Positions 8,788-15,912 of a stretch of DNA of 21,543 nucleotides are shown here, piece by piece. Positions within the stretch are counted from its first letter, which is position 1. Every line of letters starts with the position of its first letter. This DNA comes from JAOAJF01 sp046295675 (GTDB lineage Archaea > Micrarchaeota > Micrarchaeia > Anstonellales > Anstonellaceae): contig JBKBMW010000008.1 of assembly GCA_046295675.1 (NCBI GenBank), positions 1 to 21,543 of the forward strand, in the 5' to 3' direction. The notes beneath the pieces are model-generated. The model did not search any database and was not told where the DNA came from. It saw only the letters and a list, made by a program, of their open reading frames with translations. The position numbers and the translations under genes are program-made.

Positions 8788-9815
8788 AAAATCGTTTTAT
8801 CTTTACTAGTATTGGTTTATTCATTCTTTTTTTACAAACCCTTTTTTCTCAATCTTCTTCCTATACACCTGATATAGGATTACCAGCAGTACAAGGAGAA
8901 GATCTATTTAATTCTTCAGCTTATTCTTCTCTTTCCAGATTTGCCATAATCCTTGTTTTAGTAATGATATTTATTATTAGTCTTGGTTATATGGCAGCTA
9001 ATTTATTTAGATTGGGCAATATATTAGAAAATATAAAAATTGAGATAAGGCAATTACTTGTTGGTGTAATTTTTGCCCTTTTTTTATTTGGAATGGCATT
9101 TTTTTTAGATCAAATAATTCAGCTTCAATTCAAGCGTTCTACATTTGACTTTGCTGACCAATATTTAAAAAAAGTAATTTGTATTTCTACAGAGGCTAAC
9201 ATTAAATTAGAAGGCTTGCGTTTGGTTTTGCAATATCTATCTGGTTTAAGAGCAAGATATTATGCTTATCAATTTGGTTGGGGGTTTGCAACATTACAAT
9301 TTCCAGGGCTCGATATTGTGGATCGAGCAATTGGTTTATTTAATTTCATTCTTTTTCCTTTCACAGCAAGTGTGATTGTTCAAACCATAGGGCTTCAAAT
9401 AATTAGGACAACAGCAATAGCTCTATTATTACCAGCAGGAATTGTTTTAAGATTTGTTCCTATTTTCAGGGATGCAGGTTCATTTTTAATAGCAACTGCA
9501 TTTGTTTTATTCTTTGCTTTACCATTTTTATATACTATTGAAGGGGGGGTTGTTTTACAAATGTATAAAGAAGATTTTAACACAGAAATGTGCAGTGGGG
9601 CAAAGATAGGAACAAATTATACTTATCAATCATTTCAATTTGTTAAAGATATATCTCTAAATCTATTGCCAAATCTAGAGCAAGATTTGTTCTCTTTCTT
9701 TCAACACATATCTTATCTAATCTTACAAGCCTTAATCCTTCCTGCCATAAATATGATTTTAATAGTAAGTGGAATTCAAACTTTAACTAAATTTATATCA
9801 ATGAGGTTAGATTAA
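8784..9815 (+). CDS. Polytopic membrane protein, paralogue 2 of 6
   Basis: 343 residues; translation is coupled to paralogue 1 by the ATGA overlap, with GGGAGA just upstream. A signal peptide (1-22) ends FSQ/SSS, almost the same boundary as in paralogue 1. Block A is YMAANLF with K.E near 69-88; block B is weak (LQFPGLD, 171-177); block C is LPAGIVLR...FRDAGS...LP (216-247). It is the shortest signal-peptide member: both outer loops are small, each with one Cys (near 133 and in the stretch after 255), which could pair. It ends in SMRLD and lacks the block D tail (LG...R-L/M-I) found on the other five, so it is either a natural variant or has lost its end. A run of seven G at 9543-9549 lies in the frame, unusual in such AT-rich DNA. 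Role unknown apart from its paralogue group. Confidence 0.9.
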   Translation: MKNRFIFTSIGLFILFLQTLFSQSSSYTPDIGLPAVQGEDLFNSSAYSSLSRFAIILVLVMIFIISLGYMAANLFRLGNILENIKIEIRQLLVGVIFALFLFGMAFFLDQIIQLQFKRSTFDFADQYLKKVICISTEANIKLEGLRLVLQYLSGLRARYYAYQFGWGFATLQFPGLDIVDRAIGLFNFILFPFTASVIVQTIGLQIIRTTAIALLLPAGIVLRFVPIFRDAGSFLIATAFVLFFALPFLYTIEGGVVLQMYKEDFNTEMCSGAKIGTNYTYQSFQFVKDISLNLLPNLEQDLFSFFQHISYLILQALILPAINMILIVSGIQTLTKFISMRLD

Positions 9816-9817
9816 AA

Positions 9818-11356
9818 ATGAATTCTAAGAAGATTTTATCAATACTTCTAATTTTTCTTCTAATTTTTCTTAGTGGATGTTTAGGTCAATCAGTTTCAAA
9901 AGGACCAACTAATGTTATTTCTTCGAATTTCCTTTTATGGTGGTCCAAATGGGGCCAGCCAGTAACAATAGCACTAGTTTTAATGATATTAATTTCTGCC
10001 TTTTCTTGGATGTATGCTGCTCTTTTTGAAAAGGAGGATATTAAGGCTTTTGTAAAAGCTGAAATTCTTAATCTATTCTATTCTGTTCTTATTCTATTTT
10101 TTGTCTTTGCATTAGTGGATGCTGCTGAATATATCACTGCTGTTCTTCCAGCATATACGCCTATCCCAAACACTAATATTGGAAAAAATTGGACCGATTT
10201 TGTTCAATATTCATGTCAGGCACAGCCTAAAGATTATTATCGTCCTTGTCATATCAAAATTGCTCAAGTTTATTTAGAAATTCTATCAAGAAATTCCGAG
10301 GCACAGATAATAGATATCATGAGATTATATAATTTCATCTCACTTGCAATGTCTTTTTCTTTTTCTTTCAAGTTCATTCTTGCTCCTGCAACAGCAGTTT
10401 CTATCTCTCCTTTCATTGGACTTAATCCAATAGCTGAGTTTCTTCAGTTTTCATATGATATTTTAGTAAAAAACCTAATCGTGCTAAAAGCTCAGCAAAT
10501 AGCATTGGACTTATTACACATAGCGTTTTTTCCTTACATGCTTTCATTTGGAATATTTTTAAGAGTATTTCATTTTACACGAAAACTTGGAGGTTTATTA
10601 ATTGCCCTTGCAGTAAGTTTTTATATTGTCCTCCCTCTTCTTTATGTATTTTGGGGTGCAGTTTTATATTCCTTCACAGGTCCATGGGAATTAGACATAA
10701 CAAAAACAAAAGGATTTGTTAGTCAAATCTATTTTGCAAGGCCAGAACTTCAATTTTATAGTCCAAATAAAAATTCTCCTGATTATAGCCAAGGTTGTAA
10801 TGATGGGGTAATCTCTCCAATTGAAGAATGTAATGAATATGATAAAAATTCTCTATCTACTCCAAATCCAAAACTTTTAACTAGTTGTCCACCAAGAGAC
10901 CAAAATGGCAATATTCTTAGTGGAAGGGAAAAAGATATTTATTGTAATTATGATAATTGTAAGTGTATTTCTACTCCTTATGATTCTTCTTTAAATGTAA
11001 GAAAAGACATAATCCAAGAAGTTGGTGGTAATGCATTGATTGCAGAAAATGCAAGAAAATATGCTCAGATATGTTATGATCAACAACAAAATAATGATCA
11101 ACAAAATTCTCTTTATATGCTTAAAGCTTTTTCTAATGATTTGTTTTCCAATATTAATCTATTGGGGGCTCTAAAAGCAGCGGTATTAACTGGTCTTTTT
11201 GGCCCAAATGGAATTCTTCACACTATTGCAAAAATTTTTATATTTTCAATTTTTGCACCATTTCTATCCTTGATGGCAGCATTGGCATCTACTAAAGTTT
11301 TCTCTCCTTTACTTGGAGGAGATGCTTATATCGCAGGTCTTACAAGGTTGATTTAA
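9818..11356 (+). CDS. Lipoprotein-type polytopic membrane protein with Cys-rich insertion, paralogue 3 of 6
   Basis: 512 residues, starting 2 bp after paralogue 2, with GAGGTT upstream inside the preceding gene. The leader ends in a good lipobox, L-S-G-C with Cys21, so the mature N-terminus may be lipid-anchored outside. Block A: WMYAALF...K...K.E (64-82). Block B: SISPFIGLNPIAE (195-207). Block C: LSFGIFLR...TRKLGGLLIA...LP (242-273). Block D: LLGGDAYIAGLTRLI at the C-terminus. The second outer loop (about 285-435) holds a Cys-rich insertion, C327-N-D-G...P-x-E-E-C338...C357...C376...C381-K-C383, which resembles the eukaryote/bacterial surface Cys repeat (DUF4215-like, C-x-D-G...E-x-C-D); that match is from memory of the pattern only. 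Two more Cys (133, 144) lie in the first outer loop. The likely role is a channel subunit with a surface-exposed, disulfide-stabilised head. Confidence 0.92.
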   Translation: MNSKKILSILLIFLLIFLSGCLGQSVSKGPTNVISSNFLLWWSKWGQPVTIALVLMILISAFSWMYAALFEKEDIKAFVKAEILNLFYSVLILFFVFALVDAAEYITAVLPAYTPIPNTNIGKNWTDFVQYSCQAQPKDYYRPCHIKIAQVYLEILSRNSEAQIIDIMRLYNFISLAMSFSFSFKFILAPATAVSISPFIGLNPIAEFLQFSYDILVKNLIVLKAQQIALDLLHIAFFPYMLSFGIFLRVFHFTRKLGGLLIALAVSFYIVLPLLYVFWGAVLYSFTGPWELDITKTKGFVSQIYFARPELQFYSPNKNSPDYSQGCNDGVISPIEECNEYDKNSLSTPNPKLLTSCPPRDQNGNILSGREKDIYCNYDNCKCISTPYDSSLNVRKDIIQEVGGNALIAENARKYAQICYDQQQNNDQQNSLYMLKAFSNDLFSNINLLGALKAAVLTGLFGPNGILHTIAKIFIFSIFAPFLSLMAALASTKVFSPLLGGDAYIAGLTRLI

Positions 11357-12526
11357 ATGAAAAAACAATTTTTAGCTAAATTTGTTATTTTCTTTTTATT
11401 TTCAGTGCTAAACTTTGCTCAAAGTCAAACAGCTATTCCAAAAGTTCTAAAACCAGATTATAGCTGGATAACTCTTTCTTTTTTGGCTTTAGTAGTTGTT
11501 GGTTTAATCGGAGCTATTGGATATATGTTGGGAGGGCTTTTTGGTGACAGGATAAAAATATATTCCAAAAATCTTATCTACTCTGTAATAAAAAGTGCAA
11601 TAATCATTTTTATTATTGTATCTATTTTTTTATTTGCAAATCAACAAACCATTGCACCTTTATTTGCAATTAATATTTTTAGTATTGACCTAACAATAGA
11701 ATATGCAAAAGTAATAAGGGCAACACTTCTCAATTACTTTTTCTTAATGACCGGTATTACAACTGTTGCCTCCTATTTCGGAAATATTGCTCCTTATTTT
11801 AGACCTGCTGGACTTATTGGGATAAGCTTTTCTATTGCCCCTGCCTTTAGGCCATTTTTTGATGTTACAGGTATACTCCTTTCTGCAATATCTACTTCCA
11901 CAGCAATCTGGTATGGCCAAATATGGTTCTTAACCTTCATTCAAACAAAATTCTTTTCTTTATTTTTACCAGTAGGTATCTTTTTAAGAGCAACAAAATT
12001 TGAAGGAATCGGGAATGCTTTAATAGCCTTAGCTATTGGTTTTTTCTTTATTTATCCATTCTTACTAAATATTGCTTTTGATATGTTCAACACTTATATA
12101 AAACTTCAAGCAAGTTCATCTTATATAATAACTTCATCGGATGCAAAAAAATTTTCTACTGTTGAAGAATGTATAAAGTATAAATTAGAGCAACTTCAAC
12201 AAGGAAAATATATCGAATGTTCTATAGAAGCAGATAAAGGTTTTTTTGACATTTTAAAAGATCTTCTCTTTGGAACTTTGAAAAATCTAAATCTTATTCA
12301 CTTTTTATTAATAGTGATGTTAAGTCAGTCATATTCTTTCTCATTATTTTTGTATTTTTTGGTTTTTGCACTTTTGTTTTTTATTAAAATAACAATAGAA
12401 TATGTAGTGGTGTTATCTTTGCTTTTACCTGCTTTGGTAATATTTTTTACATTTTTATCAATTGATGAAATAGCAAAATTCCTTGGTACAGAAATAGATA
12501 TAAGTGCTTTTGAAAAAATATTTTAG
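11357..12526 (+). CDS. Polytopic membrane protein, paralogue 4 of 6
   Basis: 389 residues; its ATG directly follows the TAA of paralogue 3. The signal peptide (1-22) ends FAQSQ. Block A: YMLGGLF...K...K (56-71), but the usual Glu after the second Lys is replaced (K-N-L). Block B: FSIAPAFRP (158-166). Block C: LPVGIFLR...FEGIGNALIA...YP (204-234); the second Arg of the usual R..R pair is missing (FEG instead of xRx), the most divergent block C of the set. Block D: LGTEIDISAFEKIF. The first outer loop has no Cys; the second has a pair about 16 residues apart (EECIKY...IECSIE) that may bond internally. Many clustered helices toward the C-terminus make it very hydrophobic. Probably a partner subunit in the same membrane complex. 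Confidence 0.9.
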   Translation: MKKQFLAKFVIFFLFSVLNFAQSQTAIPKVLKPDYSWITLSFLALVVVGLIGAIGYMLGGLFGDRIKIYSKNLIYSVIKSAIIIFIIVSIFLFANQQTIAPLFAINIFSIDLTIEYAKVIRATLLNYFFLMTGITTVASYFGNIAPYFRPAGLIGISFSIAPAFRPFFDVTGILLSAISTSTAIWYGQIWFLTFIQTKFFSLFLPVGIFLRATKFEGIGNALIALAIGFFFIYPFLLNIAFDMFNTYIKLQASSSYIITSSDAKKFSTVEECIKYKLEQLQQGKYIECSIEADKGFFDILKDLLFGTLKNLNLIHFLLIVMLSQSYSFSLFLYFLVFALLFFIKITIEYVVVLSLLLPALVIFFTFLSIDEIAKFLGTEIDISAFEKIF

Positions 12527-12535
12527 AGGGAAAAA

Positions 12536-13678
12536 ATGAGCTTCGTTCCAACTTATTGCAAGGATCTTGGATTTGCTCCAGATAATTTCTTTGTAAATGT
12601 ACTTGGTTCAAATTGGACAACTTTAGTTGGGCTTTGTTTGGTAGCAATGTCATTTTTAATTATTATTCTTTATTTTCTTTCCGAGTTATTAAGAGAGCAA
12701 AAGTTAAAAGCTTGGTGCAAATTCGAATTTTTTCAAATAATCTTTAATGCTGTTCTTTTGGTTTTTATTTCAGGAATGCTTTATTGGATGTGTGCTTTTG
12801 ATGTAAGCTCATTCTATAAATGGGCTGATCCAACGAATGCAAATTCAAAAATCTCTAATATATATTCACAATGCGGATTAAAGTCCACACAACAAATTAT
12901 TACTCCATATTGTGTTATGAATGCCTATATAGATAATTTAAAAACCTATGGAAAATATCTTTTTGGTATTTTATTTCTTGCTTCTTATTTTCTTTCCCAG
13001 CTGGTCAATTTTGCAGTAGCTGCTCACCCTATCGGAATGGGGTTCAGTTTAGAGCCAGCAGCAGGTTTAAGGCAATTTATAAACTTATTGACAGTTGCTA
13101 TGAGTGGTTATACTCTAACTTTTATTTCTCTTTATGTTCAAGAGCATCTTATCAGGTTTTTTCTTCTTGCTCTGCCTTATTATTTTCTTCCAATAGGTAT
13201 TTTACTTAGAGCATTTTTTCCCACAAGGGAATTTGGAGGGGCAATAATTGGTTTTGTAATAGCCTCCATATTTTTTTATCCTTTCACCTTTGTTTTTGCA
13301 GATCTTGCTATTGGCTCTAGTTTTAACCCAGTAGAATTAGATAACATACAGAAAAGTCTTACTGGAAACATTAATTCGCTAAATCAAGATATTTTAGAGA
13401 ACCAATATAATTCAATATCACAAAGTAGTGGAGATCCAAACAAATCTCTTCAGATGAATTTTGATAATTCTTTTTCATCAAATCCAACATTCATCGATTC
13501 TTTTATAACAGTTCTAACCTATCCTTTTTCTTTAGTTTTTTCATTAGTTACAACATATTTCATAGGGGCTGCAGTTATTCCATTAATAAATTTTGTAATT
13601 TATATTCAAGCTGCAGCATCAATATCACAAATGCTTGGGTCAAGATTGGATATAACAAATCTTACGAGGATGATATAG
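12536..13678 (+). CDS. Polytopic membrane protein, paralogue 5 of 6
   Basis: 380 residues, with GAGGG 5 nt before the ATG at 12536, overlapping the preceding stop. Unlike paralogues 1-4 it has no signal peptide: about 26 residues precede the first helix (27-48). If block A is cytoplasmic this short N-terminus lies outside. Block A: YFLSELL...K...CKFE (46-64). Block B: FSLEPAAGLRQ (170-180). Block C: LPIGILLR...TREFGGAIIG...YP (218-249), the clearest copy together with paralogue 6. Block D: LGSRLDITNLTRMI. Cys113 and Cys126 in the first outer loop may pair; the second outer loop (about 260-325) is Asn/Ser-rich without Cys. The stop TAG is immediately followed by the next ATG. Same inferred role as the neighbours. 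Confidence 0.92.
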   Translation: MSFVPTYCKDLGFAPDNFFVNVLGSNWTTLVGLCLVAMSFLIIILYFLSELLREQKLKAWCKFEFFQIIFNAVLLVFISGMLYWMCAFDVSSFYKWADPTNANSKISNIYSQCGLKSTQQIITPYCVMNAYIDNLKTYGKYLFGILFLASYFLSQLVNFAVAAHPIGMGFSLEPAAGLRQFINLLTVAMSGYTLTFISLYVQEHLIRFFLLALPYYFLPIGILLRAFFPTREFGGAIIGFVIASIFFYPFTFVFADLAIGSSFNPVELDNIQKSLTGNINSLNQDILENQYNSISQSSGDPNKSLQMNFDNSFSSNPTFIDSFITVLTYPFSLVFSLVTTYFIGAAVIPLINFVIYIQAAASISQMLGSRLDITNLTRMI

Positions 13679-14695
13679 ATGAATTTGCCTTTTTATCTTT
13701 CACAAGCATTTAGTACTGAAGGCTGGCTTGCTTGGTCAAATAATATAGCTCTTATTGGGCTTGTTGCCCTATTTGTTTTAATACTCTTACATATGATTGC
13801 AATTCTTTTCAATTATGATAGATTAAAAAACTGGGTGAAAGGGGAGTATTTTCAGGTGTTTGCAACATTTTTTTTAGCTCTTCTCTTAGCTAAAGCAATG
13901 CCATTAGGTTGGGCAATGATGTTAGAAATTACAAAACAAATTTATTTTTCTAATCCTGTACTAAAAAGCCAGATACCGAATTTTCAAAATGTTTTTTTTG
14001 ATCCTTTTGAATTTAGTCAAACACTTTTGAAAGACGCATATCTTGGATGTCAGCAAACTCTTTTCAAATATCTATTTGTAATTAATTATTTTTTTAAGGT
14101 TATTGCATCTCAGAATGTAGCTCCTCAAGGTTCTGAGCCACTTGGTAGTTGGTATTCTTCTATTTACTCCTCTACTATGGAATATTTAATGCAAAGATTA
14201 ACCTATGGAATGTTTTTTAACTGGATTCAGATTACTCTACTAGGAGTAATAAAATATGTTGCCCCCTTATTAATCCAACTTGGATTGATTTTTAGAGTTA
14301 TTCCTTATACAAGAGGATTTGGAGGATTTTTACTTGCAAGTGGAGTTGGATTCTTTGTTGTTTATCCACTTAGTATCATTCTTTTATTAACCTTTCAACC
14401 CCCAGGTGCTGCATGTTCTTCTTTTGTTCCTCCTCCTTTAATGGAGCAGGCATTGGAAGAAAGCCAACCAAGTCCAGAGCTATATGATAAAGCAAAATTT
14501 TTTATTTCAGCAAACCAAGAAGAGATTGATGAAAAAATTTCAACAATAGAAAGTTATGTTACAATGCTTTATTTACAAGGAATGATTTTTCCATTTGTAT
14601 CCCTAACAATTGTTTTTACTTTTATAAGGCAAACTTCCAATATTTTAGGTGCTGATCTAAATGAGATTGGAAGAGGTTTATTAAAATTAATTTAA
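13679..14695 (+). CDS. Polytopic membrane protein, paralogue 6 of 6
   Basis: 338 residues, the shortest member, starting at the base after paralogue 5's stop; ACGAGGATG just before may serve as ribosome-binding site. It has no signal peptide; a Trp-rich N-terminus of about 21 residues precedes the first helix. Block A: ILFNYDRLKNWVKGE (42-56). Block B is not recognisable. Block C: LGLIFRVIPYTRGFGGFLLA...YP (201-230); this stretch, with T-R-G-x-G-G between two helices, is the part most like the Arg-containing region of bacterial VirB6/TrbL proteins, by memory only. Block D: ILGADLNEIGRGLLKLI. Cys124 in the first outer loop and one Cys in the second (GAACSSF, near 242) could form a disulfide. 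It is followed after 3 bp by the HKD protein. Confidence 0.92.
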   Translation: MNLPFYLSQAFSTEGWLAWSNNIALIGLVALFVLILLHMIAILFNYDRLKNWVKGEYFQVFATFFLALLLAKAMPLGWAMMLEITKQIYFSNPVLKSQIPNFQNVFFDPFEFSQTLLKDAYLGCQQTLFKYLFVINYFFKVIASQNVAPQGSEPLGSWYSSIYSSTMEYLMQRLTYGMFFNWIQITLLGVIKYVAPLLIQLGLIFRVIPYTRGFGGFLLASGVGFFVVYPLSIILLLTFQPPGAACSSFVPPPLMEQALEESQPSPELYDKAKFFISANQEEIDEKISTIESYVTMLYLQGMIFPFVSLTIVFTFIRQTSNILGADLNEIGRGLLKLI

Positions 14696-14698
14696 TAA

Positions 14699-15259
14699 AT
14701 GAAAATTATGTACAATTTTTTTGATAAAAAATTTTTAATAGCAGTTTTAGTAGGCTTTTTTCTTAGTTTTGCTTTTTTTTATTTTCTTGGGAATTTTAAC
14801 AAAAGTTTTTGTCTAAATTCTGCTCAAACAATTTTTTCTCCAAATTCAAAAGCAAAAATAATCGATCTAATTAAAGAAGCAAAAAATAGCATTGATCTTG
14901 AAATGTATATCTTATCAGACCAAGATATATTAAATGAACTGGAGGAAAGTTCTTTAAGGGGAGTAAAAATTAGAATAATCTTAGAGGACAGGGTAGACCT
15001 TGAAAAGCTTGATAGAATAGCAAACTTTTTGGATCAAAAAAATATCGAGTTGCGTTGGGCATCTTTAGATTATAAACTGAGTCATTCAAAATTTATGATT
15101 ATAGATAAAAAAAAGGTGCTGATTGGTTCAATCAATTTTTCAAAAAGTGCTTTAACTTCTAATAGAGAAGCTGCTTTGGTTTTAGAAGGAGAATTAGTAA
15201 AAGATTTCTTAAACGCCTTTGAAATTGATTGGCAAAAAGCTAGGATTATTAAAAATTAA
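14699..15259 (+). CDS. Membrane-anchored single-HKD phospholipase D-family protein (Nuc-like)
   Basis: 186 residues. A membrane anchor spans about 12-32; the rest is one PLD-type domain. The catalytic motif H-x-K-x4-D is H129, K131, D136 (HSKFMIID), followed by G-S-x-N-F-S (G143 to S148) and a conserved N-R-E (155-157). Family knowledge: single-HKD proteins of this size (Nuc, PF13091) act as homodimers, cleaving DNA/RNA or phosphodiesters through a phosphohistidine. The anchor plus the position 3 bp behind the membrane operon suggests it works at the envelope, in the direction set by the anchor: the catalytic domain is probably outside if the N-terminal Lys residues stay in. A second in-frame ATG at 14708 is possible; neither has a strong ribosome-binding site. 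In bacteria, nuc of conjugative plasmid pKM101 lies by transfer genes, a suggestive parallel. Whether the substrate is nucleic acid or lipid cannot be told. Confidence 0.9.
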   Translation: MKIMYNFFDKKFLIAVLVGFFLSFAFFYFLGNFNKSFCLNSAQTIFSPNSKAKIIDLIKEAKNSIDLEMYILSDQDILNELEESSLRGVKIRIILEDRVDLEKLDRIANFLDQKNIELRWASLDYKLSHSKFMIIDKKKVLIGSINFSKSALTSNREAALVLEGELVKDFLNAFEIDWQKARIIKN

Positions 15260-15327
15260 TTAAAATATACTAATCAAAAAAAAACTAATAACAAAAACAC
15301 TAATAAGAATGAAGAATGAGCTATAAA

Positions 15328-15334
15328 TTTTTTT
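15328..15334 (+). terminator. Oligo-T tract, candidate terminator of the membrane operon
   Basis: Seven T in a row 69 bp after the last stop of the plus-strand operon. Archaeal terminators are often plain oligo-T runs without a hairpin. Such runs are common in this DNA, so the call rests on position. Confidence 0.35.
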
Positions 15335-15360
15335 GAACAAATAAAATAAAAATTCAAAAT

Positions 15361-15373
15361 AAAAAAGAAAAAA
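15361..15373 (-). terminator. Double oligo-T tract, candidate terminator after the speD-like gene
   Basis: Read on the minus strand this is TTTTTTCTTTTTT, starting 11 bp after the stop of the SpeD-like gene and followed by further T-rich runs. It fits an archaeal oligo-T terminator; with the plus-strand tract it fills the 125-bp convergent gap, in which I see no gene. Confidence 0.45.
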
Positions 15374-15384
15374 GTAGGTCTGTT

Positions 15385-15828
15385 TTATTGCTTTATTTGA
15401 ATGCTCCTTATATTTTTCTGTATTCTTTGTAGAGCTATTATCTCCTGATTTCTATCCATCTGTTTTGGATAGTGTTTTCCTCTGCTAAAATGATTTTTTT
15501 CATAGCTCTTTGCATCAAATAGTTTTATCACTGTTTTGGCTGTTTTGTCTATTTCAAATTCTTTGCATGAGAATATATCAAATGAGGCATAATTTTTCTC
15601 TGGATAAGTGTGAATAGAGATATGGGACTCTGCTATCAACACTATCCCGGAAATACCCCAATCTTCTGGTTTCTCTCCACCATCATATTTAAAAACATAT
15701 GGTGGAAGAATCTTTCTCATGCCGATCTTTGCAGGCAGATTGCTTAAAAACTCGTATATAAAGTTTATATCTGAAAGCTTATCTTTGTCGCATCCATACA
15801 TATCCAAAGTCAAATGCGGTCCATACAT
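15385..15828 (-). CDS. speD: SpeD-family pyruvoyl-dependent decarboxylase (S-adenosylmethionine decarboxylase-like)
   Basis: 147 residues with the prokaryotic SpeD (class 1) landmarks: an N-terminal GPHLTLDMYGC, the self-cleavage site AESHISIHTYPE with Glu67/Ser68 (Ser becomes the pyruvoyl cofactor), His73, and Cys88 in DIFSC. Family reaction: decarboxylation of S-adenosylmethionine to the aminopropyl donor for spermidine synthesis, in the cytoplasm. It is somewhat longer than typical (about 115-130 residues) through a basic C-terminal tail after about 115. No spermidine synthase gene is nearby, and some archaeal and bacterial SpeD homologues are known to act instead as arginine or ornithine decarboxylases, so the substrate is open. 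GGAGG lies 12 nt before the ATG, a long spacing. A palindrome sits immediately upstream (15850-15870). Confidence 0.92.
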   Translation of the reverse strand: MYGPHLTLDMYGCDKDKLSDINFIYEFLSNLPAKIGMRKILPPYVFKYDGGEKPEDWGISGIVLIAESHISIHTYPEKNYASFDIFSCKEFEIDKTAKTVIKLFDAKSYEKNHFSRGKHYPKQMDRNQEIIALQRIQKNIRSIQIKQ

Positions 15829-15849
15829 CTTTTTCTTTTTCCTCCAGTC

Positions 15850-15870
15850 GCATATCTTTTTTAGATATGC
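15850..15870. promoter_or_regulatory. Perfect 8-bp inverted repeat upstream of speD, candidate operator or 5' UTR hairpin
   Basis: GCATATCT and AGATATGC are exact reverse complements around TTTTT. On the minus strand it lies just upstream of the GGAGG of the speD-like gene. With the presumed TATA box at 15876-15884 the start site would fall near 15855, inside the repeat, which is where a dimeric repressor often binds. If transcribed whole, it would be a hairpin next to the ribosome-binding site. It could also help end the upstream RNase P transcript. Confidence 0.5.
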
Positions 15871-15875
15871 AATAT

Positions 15876-15884
15876 TATTTTAAA
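15876..15884 (-). promoter_or_regulatory. Candidate TATA box for the speD-like gene
   Basis: TTTAAAATA on the minus strand, about 25 bp before the inferred start inside the palindrome. Position and composition fit an archaeal promoter; AT-richness makes this uncertain. Confidence 0.3.
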
Positions 15885-15912
15885 TAACATTCTTATTTTT
15901 AAATATATCGTT

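Noticed and set aside
15260..15384. Small gene or RNA gene in the convergent gap
   Set aside because: Only A/T runs and stops in all frames that I read; no cloverleaf or other compact structure.
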